The notes beneath the pieces were generated by a model. That model saw only the letters and a list, made by a program, of their open reading frames with translations, was not told the DNA's origin and searched no databases. A program made the position numbers and the translations under genes. Shown piece after piece: positions 7,180 through 15,390 of a stretch of 58,438 bases of DNA. Position 1 is the first letter of the stretch; every line of letters begins with the position of its first letter. This stretch comes from a bacterium BMS3Bbin08 (GTDB taxonomy: Bacteria > Nitrospirota > Thermodesulfovibrionia > UBA6902 > BMS3Bbin08): the NCBI GenBank assembly GCA_002897775.1, contig BDTR01000026.1, forward strand, positions 1-58,438, written 5' to 3'.

Positions 7180-7233
7180 CGATACCACAACTCCACCTGG
7201 AATTCAAATAAATCTTTAATAATAAACAGTTGC
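7180..7233. repeat. direct repeat, right copy flanking higBA
   Basis: This is the counterpart of 6374-6426 in the same orientation. The remaining bases to 7348 hold no gene. Confidence 0.75.
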
Positions 7234-7348
7234 TGCCGCATTGCTCCTGCTGGATGGAAATGTTGGCCCTTTAGCTGTATTATTTTATAATCCCGTAATA
7301 TTTTGTTGTTAATAACTTCCTGCAATCGTAACTCTTAAAATCTGATAA

Positions 7349-7612
7349 AATGTATTTATCAAACAGGCTGACATTGCAAAACATGCGACAGTCCATACTC
7401 TAAGGCACAGCTTTGCGACGCATCTTTTAATGAATGGAGTAAACATCAGAGAAGTGCAGGAACTGCTTGGCCATAAGAATGTTGAGACTACCATGATATA
7501 TACTCATGTCATGAGAGATATGACGAACGCGCCTAAAAGCCCGCTTGATAATCTTTACCACATTAGAACAGGAAGGTCTTCTAACGGGGTTTACTCAGAC
7601 AAACAGCTCTAA
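7349..7612 (+). pseudogene. C-terminal remnant of an integron-type tyrosine recombinase
   Basis: The open frame after TAA 7346-7348 reads [20 protein letters not shown], then [20 protein letters not shown] and SPLDNL before TAA. It contains the catalytic HxxR (HTLRH), the LLGH box and the nucleophile tyrosine (MIYTH). The spacing and the APKSPLDNL tail match IntI-like integrases. About two thirds of the protein (N-terminal DNA-binding domain and first catalytic Arg) is missing, so it is non-functional. It may be the trace of a former chromosomal integron or of an integrative element that delivered the neighbouring toxin-antitoxin genes. No attC-like array was recognised. Confidence 0.75.
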
Positions 7613-7641
7613 AAACATCGGGTTTTCCATGCAAATTCTGA

Positions 7642-7647
7642 TATAAT
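7642..7647 (+). promoter_or_regulatory. candidate -10 element upstream of the 7708 gene
   Basis: TATAAT preceded by TGA (GATATAATG) lies 60 bp before the start at 7708. No good -35 is seen. Confidence 0.3.
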
Positions 7648-7707
7648 GCTGTTATCCGGGAACATCCCGTATTTGAAGGTTTTTTGCCCGTTGGAATATG
7701 ATGAATT

Positions 7708-8076
7708 ATGAAGAAAAAAATTATAAAAGAAATCTATTTTAACGGAGCGGATGATCAGGATCTCGAAATATTCACCAGGAGATTCCTTAAAAACGGTCTC
7801 TTCTGGGTTTATATAGCCATAAATACTGAAAAGAGATGGAAATCTCTATATAAAAAACTACCTAAAAATGAAAAATCCGCCTTTAAAAATGAATATAACA
7901 AGGCATTTCTGTTTTGTAAGGCTTATAAAGAACTCACAAAACTGTTCGCAGGGAAGGAATTCGATCTTAAAAACTTATTTCTTCCCGGGGAAGCCGGAAT
8001 CCGGCCTGAAAAATTTATTAAATTTGAAAGGGTGGATGAGCTGAAGTGGAAAGAAATAATAGAATTGGCAGCCTGA
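7708..8076 (+). CDS. uncharacterised protein paired with a nucleotidyltransferase-like gene
   Basis: This 122-residue, lysine-rich protein (MKKKIIKEIYFNGADDQDLE) has no domain I can name with certainty. The last 31 bp overlap the start of the nucleotidyltransferase-like gene downstream, a strong sign of translational coupling and of a two-gene module. Its size and position resemble the first gene of DUF6036/AbiE-type toxin-antitoxin pairs, where the upstream partner is the antitoxin. That role is inferred from the arrangement only. Confidence 0.6.
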   Translation: MKKKIIKEIYFNGADDQDLEIFTRRFLKNGLFWVYIAINTEKRWKSLYKKLPKNEKSAFKNEYNKAFLFCKAYKELTKLFAGKEFDLKNLFLPGEAGIRPEKFIKFERVDELKWKEIIELAA

Positions 8077-8588
8077 ATTCTGTTATACGCAGCCTTGATG
8101 CCGCAGCCGGGAAGGCAGGCATTAAAAAATTGAAGATAATTATCTGCGGCGGTCTTGCGGCAATTGCATATGGAATGCCTGAAAGGGCAACGCTGGATAT
8201 TGATGCTGAAGTAGACGCGGGTTTTGAGATAATAGAAAAAATCAAAAAAAATATAAAATTTCCTGTGGAATTTACTTCTGACATTTCAAGATGGAGCATG
8301 ATAGACATTCCAAAAGGGTATAGGGAACGCGCTGTTCTGTATAGTTCAGTGAAAACAAAACACATACAGGTATTTCTGCTTTCACCGTTGGATCTGATAA
8401 TTTCAAAGTTAAGAGTATTCCGGGATAAAGATATTGAAGACGCGGTTTTTCTCGCGAAAAAGTTCAGGATAAAAAAATCCGCGATAATGAAGGCTGCTGA
8501 GGAAGCTCTCAAAACATCCCCAGCCTCATCAGAATTATTAAGATTCAAAAAAATGGTGAAGCATTTTATAGGACTTGCCTATTCATAG
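8046..8588 (+). CDS. DUF6036/AbiEii-like nucleotidyltransferase-fold protein
   Basis: The protein (180 aa) contains ICGGLAAIAYGMPERATLDI, then DIDAEVD, and later FLLSPLDLIISKLRVFRDKD-IEDAVFLAKK. This is the order seen in DUF6036 and related MNT-fold proteins: a GG..A..G motif, a TxDID metal-binding pair and a KL.R..KD.ED helix. AbiEii-type members are toxins that transfer nucleotides to RNA; others are of unknown function. It overlaps the preceding small gene by 31 bp and is followed after 40 bp by alaS. I am fairly confident of the fold, but not of a toxin role. Confidence 0.65.
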   Translation: MERNNRIGSLNSVIRSLDAAAGKAGIKKLKIIICGGLAAIAYGMPERATLDIDAEVDAGFEIIEKIKKNIKFPVEFTSDISRWSMIDIPKGYRERAVLYSSVKTKHIQVFLLSPLDLIISKLRVFRDKDIEDAVFLAKKFRIKKSAIMKAAEEALKTSPASSELLRFKKMVKHFIGLAYS

Positions 8589-8628
8589 TACAATATAACT
8601 CATTCTCAGATATGCAGACCAGGCGGAA

Positions 8629-11259
8629 ATGAAAAGTAACGAGATAAGACAACTGTTTCTGGATTTCTTCGAGCAGAAAGGGCATAAGGTCCTGCCAGGC
8701 TCACCCCTGATACCTCAGAACGACCCCACTCTTTTGTTCACCAACGCTGGCATGGTACAGTTTAAGTCTGTTTTTCTGGGTGATGAGCCAAGACCCTCTG
8801 AACGGGCCGTAACAGTTCAAAAATGCCTGAGGGCAGGCGGCAAACACAATGACCTTGAGAATGTAGGCAGGACCGCAAGGCACCATACATTCTTTGAAAT
8901 GCTCGGCAATTTTTCTTTTGGCGACTACTTCAAAAAAGACGCGATAGAATGGGGCTGGGAATTTCTGACCGAATGGGTCAAACTGCCAAAAGACAAGCTT
9001 CTTGTCACGATCTATGAAAAAGACGATGAAGCCGGCTCTATATGGCTGGAAGAGACAGATATCAGCAAGGATAAGCTCTTCAGGCTGGGTGAAAAAGACA
9101 ATTTCTGGCAAATGGGAGAGACCGGGCCGTGCGGGCCGTGCTCTGAAATACTCATAGACCAGGGGCCTGATGTGGGCTGCGGCAGGCCTGAATGCGCTGT
9201 AGGTTGTGACTGCGACAGGTTCCTTGAGATATGGAACCTTGTGTTTATGCAGTATATACGCGACTCATCCGGCAAACTGACGCCTTTGCCCAGGCCGAGC
9301 ATCGACACCGGCATGGGAGTTGAAAGGCTGACCGCTGTGCTCCAGTCCAAAAAAAACAATTTTGACTCTGACCTTTTCAGCTCCATCATTAAGAAAATAG
9401 AGGATATCTCAGGCAGGAAATACGGTGCTGACGATTCAACAAATGTCTCTATCCGGGTAATTGCAGACCACATAAGGGCTGTTGCCTTTGTGCTTTCAGA
9501 GGGACTGACGCCTTCCAACGAAGGCAGAGGCTATGTGCTTAGAAGGATCATAAGAAGGGCCGCGAGGCATGGCTTTATGTTGGGCATTGAAGAGCCGTTC
9601 CTCTATAAAATAATAGACCCGGTTGTTAAAACCATGTCCGGTCCTTATCCCGAACTGCTGGAAGAGGCTGAAAGGAACAAAAAGGTTCTGCTGTTCGAGG
9701 AGGAAAGGTTCGCGCATACACTTACATCAGGGATGGCAATACTAGATAAACTCATAAAGGACCTGAAGTCATCGGGCAAAGAGATAATCCCGGGCCCCGA
9801 GCTTTTTAAATTGTATGATACATACGGCTTTCCTCTTGACCTTGTTCAGGATATCGCGGAAGACAACAACATGAGCATTGATGAAAAAGGCTTTAACAAA
9901 GAGATGGAGCTTCAGAGAACAAAGGCAAAGGCATCATGGGTCGGGCAGGAAGAAAAGGCTTCAGGTGTTTATAGGGAGATCTCCGGCAGATCCGGACCCA
10001 CAGAGTTTCTTGGTTATGAGACCCCGCGGGCAGAAGCCACGGTAAACGCGCTGATCAGGGACGGAGCATTTGTCAAAGAAGCAGGCGAAGGCGAAAAAAT
10101 AGAGATCATTCTGGATAAAACGCCTTTTTACGGTGAATCCGGCGGCCAGGTCGGCGACACAGGAACTATAAAAGCCGGGGGCCTGAAGATCGAGGTAGTT
10201 GACTCCAAAAAAATTAATGATATAGTTGTTCATAAAACAGTCGTGAAAAAAGGCATTATCACCAGCGCGATGACAGTTCAGGCCTCTGTTGACGAGAAAA
10301 GAAGAAAAGCAATTATGAGAAACCACACTGTCACGCACCTTTTGCACGCCGCTTTAAAGGCAGTTCTTGGCGACCATATAAAACAGGCCGGCTCTCTTGT
10401 CGCGTCTGACAGGCTCAGGTTCGACTTTACGCATTTTTATGCTGTAAATAGCAAGGAACTTCAGGAGATAGAAGAGATCGTCAACGAAAAGATCATTGAG
10501 AACATGCCTGTTGACGTTGAGCAGACAACACTTGATGATGCCATGTCTAAAGGTGTGGCAGCCCTGTTCGGAGAAAAATACGGTGAAAGCGTGAGAGTTG
10601 TCAGGGCAGGGGATTTTACAGCCGAACTCTGCGGAGGAACACACTGCAGTGCCACCGGGCAGGTGGGACCTTTCATGATAATTTCCGAAGGAAGTGTTGC
10701 CTCCGGGATAAGAAGGATAGAAGCTATTACAGGCTTTACAGCCCTTGAACATATCAGGGCCGGGGAAAATGAATTAAAGAAAGCCGCTGAACTGCTTAAG
10801 GTTCAAAAACCGGGGGTCTCTGAAAAGCTCGAAAAGCTCATAGGCAAGGCCCGGCAAAAAGAAAAAGAACTTGAAAAAGCAAGGGGCAAGGCCGCGGCAG
10901 GGAACGTCAGCGCTCTTCTTGAAAAGGCCATAAGCGTGAATGACATCAAGGTCCTTTCCCACAAGGCGGCCGGCCTTGATATTAAGGCGCTAAGGAATCT
11001 GGCAGACACGATCAGGAACAAGATAGGTTCAGGTGTTATTGTCCTTGGCTCTTCGCAGAACGGCCAGGCATTTTATGTTGCCGCGGTCACAAAAGACCTG
11101 ACCAGGCGCCTGAATGCGGGAGAGATCCTGAAGGCTGTAACAGGAGGCAAAGGCGGAGGGCGGGCCGACATGGCACAGGGCGGTACAAAGGATGCCGGGG
11201 GTATTGATAAAGCGATCGGTTCGGTCGTTGAAATAGTCAAAAAACAGGTCAAAAATTAA
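8629..11259 (+). CDS. alaS: alanyl-tRNA synthetase
   Basis: The 876-residue length is the usual size. The class II aminoacylation domain begins NEIRQLFLDFFEQKGHKVLP and has HHTFFEMLGNFSFGDYF. The editing domain carries the zinc motif HxxxH (HTVTHLLH near residue 566) and CGGTHC near 668. The C-terminal C-Ala domain ends with the glycine-rich GGKGGGRADMAQGG. The enzyme charges tRNA-Ala and hydrolyses mischarged Ser and Gly. It probably leads an operon with the phasin-like (16 bp later) and AarF genes. Confidence 0.98.
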   Translation: MKSNEIRQLFLDFFEQKGHKVLPGSPLIPQNDPTLLFTNAGMVQFKSVFLGDEPRPSERAVTVQKCLRAGGKHNDLENVGRTARHHTFFEMLGNFSFGDYFKKDAIEWGWEFLTEWVKLPKDKLLVTIYEKDDEAGSIWLEETDISKDKLFRLGEKDNFWQMGETGPCGPCSEILIDQGPDVGCGRPECAVGCDCDRFLEIWNLVFMQYIRDSSGKLTPLPRPSIDTGMGVERLTAVLQSKKNNFDSDLFSSIIKKIEDISGRKYGADDSTNVSIRVIADHIRAVAFVLSEGLTPSNEGRGYVLRRIIRRAARHGFMLGIEEPFLYKIIDPVVKTMSGPYPELLEEAERNKKVLLFEEERFAHTLTSGMAILDKLIKDLKSSGKEIIPGPELFKLYDTYGFPLDLVQDIAEDNNMSIDEKGFNKEMELQRTKAKASWVGQEEKASGVYREISGRSGPTEFLGYETPRAEATVNALIRDGAFVKEAGEGEKIEIILDKTPFYGESGGQVGDTGTIKAGGLKIEVVDSKKINDIVVHKTVVKKGIITSAMTVQASVDEKRRKAIMRNHTVTHLLHAALKAVLGDHIKQAGSLVASDRLRFDFTHFYAVNSKELQEIEEIVNEKIIENMPVDVEQTTLDDAMSKGVAALFGEKYGESVRVVRAGDFTAELCGGTHCSATGQVGPFMIISEGSVASGIRRIEAITGFTALEHIRAGENELKKAAELLKVQKPGVSEKLEKLIGKARQKEKELEKARGKAAAGNVSALLEKAISVNDIKVLSHKAAGLDIKALRNLADTIRNKIGSGVIVLGSSQNGQAFYVAAVTKDLTRRLNAGEILKAVTGGKGGGRADMAQGGTKDAGGIDKAIGSVVEIVKKQVKN

Positions 11260-11274
11260 ACACGGGAGGACATT

Positions 11275-11598
11275 ATGCCTGTATTTGAATCCATACGAAA
11301 GGCCTTAATGATAGGGTTGGGCGTGCAGGAATCTATCAGTGAACTGGTTGATGAGCTCATCAAAAAAGGCGAGCTCAGCGAATCACAGGGCGCTCATCTT
11401 GTAAAGGAATGGACGGAAAAAGTCGGGAAGTCAGGTGATACCCTTGGCAAAAGCATAGCAGAACTTGTCAGCAAGACCCTTGAAAAGATGAACATACCGA
11501 CCAGGGATGAAGTGGACAAGCTTAACAGAAAAGTCCAATCCCTGTCAGCAAAGATCAAAAAACTTGAAGAAAAATCCGAAGAAACATCTTCCTCATAG
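11275..11598 (+). CDS. phasin-like coiled-coil protein
   Basis: This 107-residue, strongly helical and charged protein (ALMIGLGVQESISELVDELI, then a heptad-rich KLNRKVQSLSAKIKKLEEK tail) resembles PhaF-type granule-associated or phasin-like proteins. These often sit beside AarF/UbiB genes in this kind of genome. No polyhydroxyalkanoate synthase gene is in the window, so a granule role is unproven. It has a good ribosome-binding site (GGGAGGACATT) and lies between alaS and the AarF kinase on the same strand. Confidence 0.7.
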   Translation: MPVFESIRKALMIGLGVQESISELVDELIKKGELSESQGAHLVKEWTEKVGKSGDTLGKSIAELVSKTLEKMNIPTRDEVDKLNRKVQSLSAKIKKLEEKSEETSSS

Positions 11599-11632
11599 CA
11601 GCCTGCAAATAAGTATGGTACATAAATAATAA

Positions 11633-13339
11633 ATGGCTATTACAGGCATATTAAGGTTCTGGCAGACATATAAGAACATAGGCCGGATAAAAGAAATAGT
11701 TAATGTATTCCTGAGACACGGCTTCGGTCAGTTTATCGAACAGGTAAACCTCCAGCGGTTCATTCCCCTTAGAAAAAGGCTGAAGTTTTTTAAACGCTGG
11801 CCGGAAGTTGAAAAACATACTGTTCCGCAGAGGCTGAGGATGGTGTTCAGCGAACTTGGCCCGTCCTTTATGAAGCTTGCACAGCTTCTGTCCTCAAGGC
11901 CTGACCTTATAACCCAGGAATATGCCGACGAGTTCAAGAAACTCCAGGACAAAGCCCCCCCGTTCCCTGCTGAAGAGGCAAAGCAAACGGTTGAGTCTGA
12001 ACTCGGCGTATCCATAAAGGACGTTTTTCCAGAGTTTGAAGATACCCCTGCCGCGGCCGCCTCTATCGCGCAGGTACACAATGCCACCCTCAAAAGCGGC
12101 GAGAAAGTTATTGTCAAGGTCCAGCGCCCTGATATACGTGAACGTATTGAAGCAGACACGGTCATTCTGGCTGTTATAGCCCGGCTCATGCTGAAATATA
12201 TCCCTGAAAGCAAATTTTTTAATCCGGCTGGAATAGTAGATGAGTTCTCCAAGACCGTCAAAAAAGAGCTGGATTTTGTCATAGAATCAAGGAATGCTCA
12301 GCGTTTCAAAAGAAACTTCGCGGAAAACCCCCATATCTGCATTCCTAAAGTCTATACTGACCTGCTGTCCGGCAGGGTCCTGGTAATGGAAAGGCTTGAG
12401 GGGGTAAGAATAGACGACATTAAAGGAATACAGTCTCTCGGGCTGGAAAAGAGCGAGCTTGCCAAAAGAGGGGTTGACGCTTATTTCAAGATGATCTTTG
12501 AGGACGGCTTTTTCCATGCTGACCCGCATCCTGGAAATGTTTTTGTCATGTCCGACGGCAGGATCGCCCTTATGGACTTCGGTATTGTAGGCCGGCTGAC
12601 GCCTGAGATAATGGAAAACATTGCCGGCGCTTTTCTCGCGTTCTTCAACCGGGATTTTGACGGCCTTGTTAATCAATATATAGAGCTGGGGCTGGTAGCT
12701 GAAGACATTGACATAGAGACGTTCAAAAGGGAGTTCAAGACCGACCTGATAGATATCTGTGAACCGCTTTACAGCCTCACAATATCTGAAATAAAAATTG
12801 CCGAATACTTTGAGATACTGACGCAGGTCGCTGTTAAACACGGATTGTCAATACCCTCTGACCTCCTGTTGATGAACAAAACACTCCTGATACTTGACAA
12901 TATCGGCAGACAACTTGACCCGGATTTTAATTTCGCGTCTGCCGCGGAACCATACGCGACAAAACTGGTAAAAAACCGCATGAGTCCTGAGCGGATACTT
13001 AAAAGAACAAAAGAGAACCTGACCGAGATGGGTGATCTGCTGATCAACACGCCCAAACAGGTGAGCCGTCTGCTTAGAAAGACCCTTAAGGACGGAATAA
13101 GGTTTAACGTAAATACCCTTGGCATGGAGAAACTGATAAAAGACATAGACCGTTCAAGCAACCGGCTTGCGTTCAGCATAATAGTTGCCGCGATCATAGT
13201 AGGTTCGTCCCTGCTTATACAATCGGGCATCGGCGGAGAGATCTTCGGACTGCCGGCTATTGGGGCAGCGGGGTTTCTTATTGCCTTTGTACTGGGGGTA
13301 GCGCTTCTTATTTCAATATTGAGATCCGGACGGCTATGA
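11633..13339 (+). CDS. AarF/UbiB/ABC1-family atypical kinase
   Basis: The 568-residue protein has the ABC1/UbiB features: the KxGQ-like region (FMKLAQLLSSRPDLI), the Ala-rich loop PAAAASIAQVH that replaces the P-loop, the lysine strand VIVKVQRPD, and the catalytic HADPHPGNVF and MDFGIVGRL. The C-terminus has two membrane helices (IIVAAIIVGSSLLIQ and the last 30 residues). Family members support quinone biosynthesis by ATP hydrolysis. In a menaquinone-using anaerobe this one probably acts on isoprenoid or quinone lipids at the membrane. Confidence 0.93.
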   Translation: MAITGILRFWQTYKNIGRIKEIVNVFLRHGFGQFIEQVNLQRFIPLRKRLKFFKRWPEVEKHTVPQRLRMVFSELGPSFMKLAQLLSSRPDLITQEYADEFKKLQDKAPPFPAEEAKQTVESELGVSIKDVFPEFEDTPAAAASIAQVHNATLKSGEKVIVKVQRPDIRERIEADTVILAVIARLMLKYIPESKFFNPAGIVDEFSKTVKKELDFVIESRNAQRFKRNFAENPHICIPKVYTDLLSGRVLVMERLEGVRIDDIKGIQSLGLEKSELAKRGVDAYFKMIFEDGFFHADPHPGNVFVMSDGRIALMDFGIVGRLTPEIMENIAGAFLAFFNRDFDGLVNQYIELGLVAEDIDIETFKREFKTDLIDICEPLYSLTISEIKIAEYFEILTQVAVKHGLSIPSDLLLMNKTLLILDNIGRQLDPDFNFASAAEPYATKLVKNRMSPERILKRTKENLTEMGDLLINTPKQVSRLLRKTLKDGIRFNVNTLGMEKLIKDIDRSSNRLAFSIIVAAIIVGSSLLIQSGIGGEIFGLPAIGAAGFLIAFVLGVALLISILRSGRL

Positions 13340-13371
13340 TATCCTGCTTTTTGCAGGGTATAATCGTCTTT

Positions 13372-13411
13372 GAATCGGTGTAATCAGTTATGATGAATAT
13401 CATAACGGAGG
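13372..13411 (+). promoter_or_regulatory. repeated leader element (copy 1) with stem before the ribosome-binding site
   Basis: GAATCGGTGTAATCAG is followed by the perfect stem TTATGAT/ATCATAA (13388-13405) and then GGAGG. Closely similar blocks lie upstream of secG (21021-21057) and UDP-glucose dehydrogenase (23974-24012). The stem sits directly before the Shine-Dalgarno and could be an operator or a translation-control hairpin. Confidence 0.55.
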
Positions 13412-13418
13412 TAAAATA

Positions 13419-13856
13419 ATGACAACCGAAGAATTGAAAAGATCATGTGATGAAGAGTTCAAAAAGATCGACAGGATCACAGACGAACTGTTCTCAGTCT
13501 ACAGGCCTGATAAGACAGATTACACAATTGTAGAACAGGCGGCCGTTGCCGCCTTTACCGTGAATATATACAGGGGGTTTGAAAACATATTAAAGCAGAT
13601 GCTGATATTCGATAAGCTTGATATAGCAGACTCCCCTGACTGGCATGAAAAAATGCTTAAAAAAGCCGGGGAGATCGGGATATTACCACCGGAGCTGTTT
13701 AAGACGTTTTCCAGGTACCTGGCGTTTCGTAACTACTTTATATACACATACATCTTTGATATCAAATGGGGTGAGCTTAAGGCCCTGGTTGAAGCTGTAC
13801 AAAACATAATCGTTAAATTCAAGACCGAGGTTGAGGAATATATACAAACCATTTAA
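13419..13856 (+). CDS. HepT-like HEPN-domain protein with altered catalytic motif
   Basis: The 145-residue all-helical protein aligns by eye with HepT-like ribonuclease toxins: VNIYRGFENILKQML, then DWHEKMLKKA, a PP motif (ILPPEL) and the segment AFRNYFIYTYIFDIKWGEL. In active members the last segment is like FRHVFRHAYGFELDW, giving the R-x4-H ribonuclease motif. Here the arginine is kept but both histidines are replaced (Asn and Tyr), so the catalytic pair is incomplete. No nucleotidyltransferase (MNT) partner is adjacent. It is likely an inactive or repurposed HEPN protein. Confidence 0.65.
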   Translation: MTTEELKRSCDEEFKKIDRITDELFSVYRPDKTDYTIVEQAAVAAFTVNIYRGFENILKQMLIFDKLDIADSPDWHEKMLKKAGEIGILPPELFKTFSRYLAFRNYFIYTYIFDIKWGELKALVEAVQNIIVKFKTEVEEYIQTI

Positions 13857-13859
13857 AAA

Positions 13860-13895
13860 AATAGAAAGTAGAGAGTAGAGAGAGAGACAGACAAA
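13860..13895. repeat. AGTAGAGAG-type dispersed repeat
   Basis: GAAAGTAGAGAGTAGAGAG lies just after the HepT-like gene. Related sequences occur at 15247-15363, 45962-46028 and 52124-52197. Confidence 0.6.
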
Positions 13896-13973
13896 AAACA
13901 TAGATTATCACAGGAAATATATGGTCATTCCTGCTTATCATCCGCTCTTATCTGTGATGATCAGCGTTTCTTT

Positions 13974-15209
13974 CTAGAGTTTCAGTATCTCGCGCTTCTT
14001 CCACAATAACCATATCATGCCCAGCAGACAGAACTTTGCCCCTATCCCCAGAGCATATTGTATGCCTATGTAGTTAGCAAGACTGCCGACAGCAAAGTTC
14101 CCCAGGGTCGCCATACCCAGAAAAGTCATTGTAAAAGAGCTCATTACCCGGCCCCTGAGCCTGTCAGGAACACTGATCTGCAGCAGACTGTTGGCAGTGG
14201 CTATCTGGCTTATAGCGCCCAATCCTATCAGGAAGAGCATTAGATAGGAAAGCCAGACGGTCTTTGAATAAGAAAAGATAAGAAGCGCAAGAGAAAAAGT
14301 AACACCTGACACTGCCAGCAGTATGCCTTTTTTAATAATATTTCCCCTTATCGCAAGGATTATCGCGCCTGTAAAGGCGCCCGCGCCGGAACAGCCCATC
14401 AGTATTCCCAGGCCCGTTGCCCCTGTTTTAAGGATGTCCCTGGCATAAACAGGCAGGAAAGTTATATAGGGAAAACCAAAGAAACTTATGATCCCGACCG
14501 AAATGATAATCGAATATATTTTTGACTCGCTAAAAATATATTTGAGCCCCTCTTTAAGCTCAGCCTTGACCCCCTTCCCCCGGGGTTCTGTTTTCCCCTC
14601 ATTGTCAAACCTCATTTTTATAAGCCCGGCGATCGCGGCAAGAAAACTCAGGGAATTAATGTAAAAACAGGCCGTAAGCCCCAGAGAGCCTATAAGCACG
14701 CCCGCAATGGCCGGCCCAATGATCCTCGCGGCGTTAAAGGCGGCTGAGTTAAGCGCTATGGCGTTCATCAGGTTTTCTTTGCCTACCATTTCAATTAAAA
14801 AAGACTGTCTCGCGGGTATGTCAAAGGCACTTGTCGTACCTATAAAAAAGGCTATGGCCACTACATGCCAGACAGTCACAATTCCAGTTGACACAAGGAC
14901 CGCTAACGTAAGAGCAAGGAACATAAGTATGGTTTGAGTTATCAGCAGGATCTTCCTTTTTGGAAATCTGTCAGCAACCACTCCCCCGGCCAGAGTGAAA
15001 ATAAGTATCGGCATTGATACGGCAGAGCCTACGAGCCCCAGATAAAAAGGTGAATCCGTAAGCTTTAAAACGAGCCACCCCTGACCTGCTGAATGCATCC
15101 ATGTGCCTGTCAGGGATATCACCTGTCCTATCCAGAAAAGCCTGAAATTCCTGTATGTTAACGCTGAAAAAGGCCGGGACCGGTCCGGCCCGGCCTGAAA
15201 AGGTCTCAT
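13974..15209 (-). CDS. MFS transporter (EntS-like MFS_3 family)
   Basis: About 411 residues with some 10-12 hydrophobic segments. The N-terminus SALTYRNFRLFWIGQVISL and GTWMHSAGQGWLVL is the hallmark of MFS_3/EntS-type exporters, and ADRFPKRK is the loop 2-3 signature. The substrate is unknown; relatives export siderophores, drugs or metabolites. An upstream in-frame start (15323) would add 38 residues that read through the repeat at 15247-15363, so ATG 15209 is preferred. The gene is transcribed towards the HepT-like gene and divergently from the metal transporter. Confidence 0.88.
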   Translation of the reverse strand: MRPFQAGPDRSRPFSALTYRNFRLFWIGQVISLTGTWMHSAGQGWLVLKLTDSPFYLGLVGSAVSMPILIFTLAGGVVADRFPKRKILLITQTILMFLALTLAVLVSTGIVTVWHVVAIAFFIGTTSAFDIPARQSFLIEMVGKENLMNAIALNSAAFNAARIIGPAIAGVLIGSLGLTACFYINSLSFLAAIAGLIKMRFDNEGKTEPRGKGVKAELKEGLKYIFSESKIYSIIISVGIISFFGFPYITFLPVYARDILKTGATGLGILMGCSGAGAFTGAIILAIRGNIIKKGILLAVSGVTFSLALLIFSYSKTVWLSYLMLFLIGLGAISQIATANSLLQISVPDRLRGRVMSSFTMTFLGMATLGNFAVGSLANYIGIQYALGIGAKFCLLGMIWLLWKKREILKL

Positions 15210-15246
15210 GCAGATAATGATACCATACGCCTGGCGCAGACTTGTA

Positions 15247-15363
15247 AGTAGCGAGCCTGCCTGCGGTAGGCAGGTAGACAGTAGCAAGTAGAGAGAGAAA
15301 AACAAGACCCTGAAATTTTGCAATCAATAAATCTCTCTACTCTCTACCCGTTGCTCTCTACTT
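15247..15363. repeat. dispersed repeat with inverted AGTAGAGAG/CTCTCTACT arms
   Basis: The left part has AGTAGCGAG, a GCCTGCCTGCGGTAGGCAGG palindrome and GTAGCAAGTAGAGAG (15281-15295). The right part is CTCTCTACTCTCTACC-CGTTGCTCTCTACT (15333-15362). The arms can fold on each other. The element lies between the divergent MFS and znuA-like promoters. Confidence 0.65.
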
Positions 15364-15377
15364 TTTCACTCCTATGG

Positions 15378-15383
15378 TATAAT
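15378..15383 (+). promoter_or_regulatory. -10 element placing transcription start at the znuA-like start codon
   Basis: TATAAT at 15378-15383 is only 7 bp from the GTG start at 15391, and no Shine-Dalgarno lies between. If it is used, the message is leaderless. A -35 is not clear because the upstream bases belong to the dispersed repeat. Confidence 0.4.
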
Positions 15384-15390
15384 TTCATCC

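Noticed and set aside
11728-12282. Long antisense reading frame across the AarF gene
   Set aside because: It is a shadow of a strongly coding, intact gene on the other strand; it has no ribosome-binding site or recognisable domain. The same applies to other long frames opposite alaS, hppA and nuoF.
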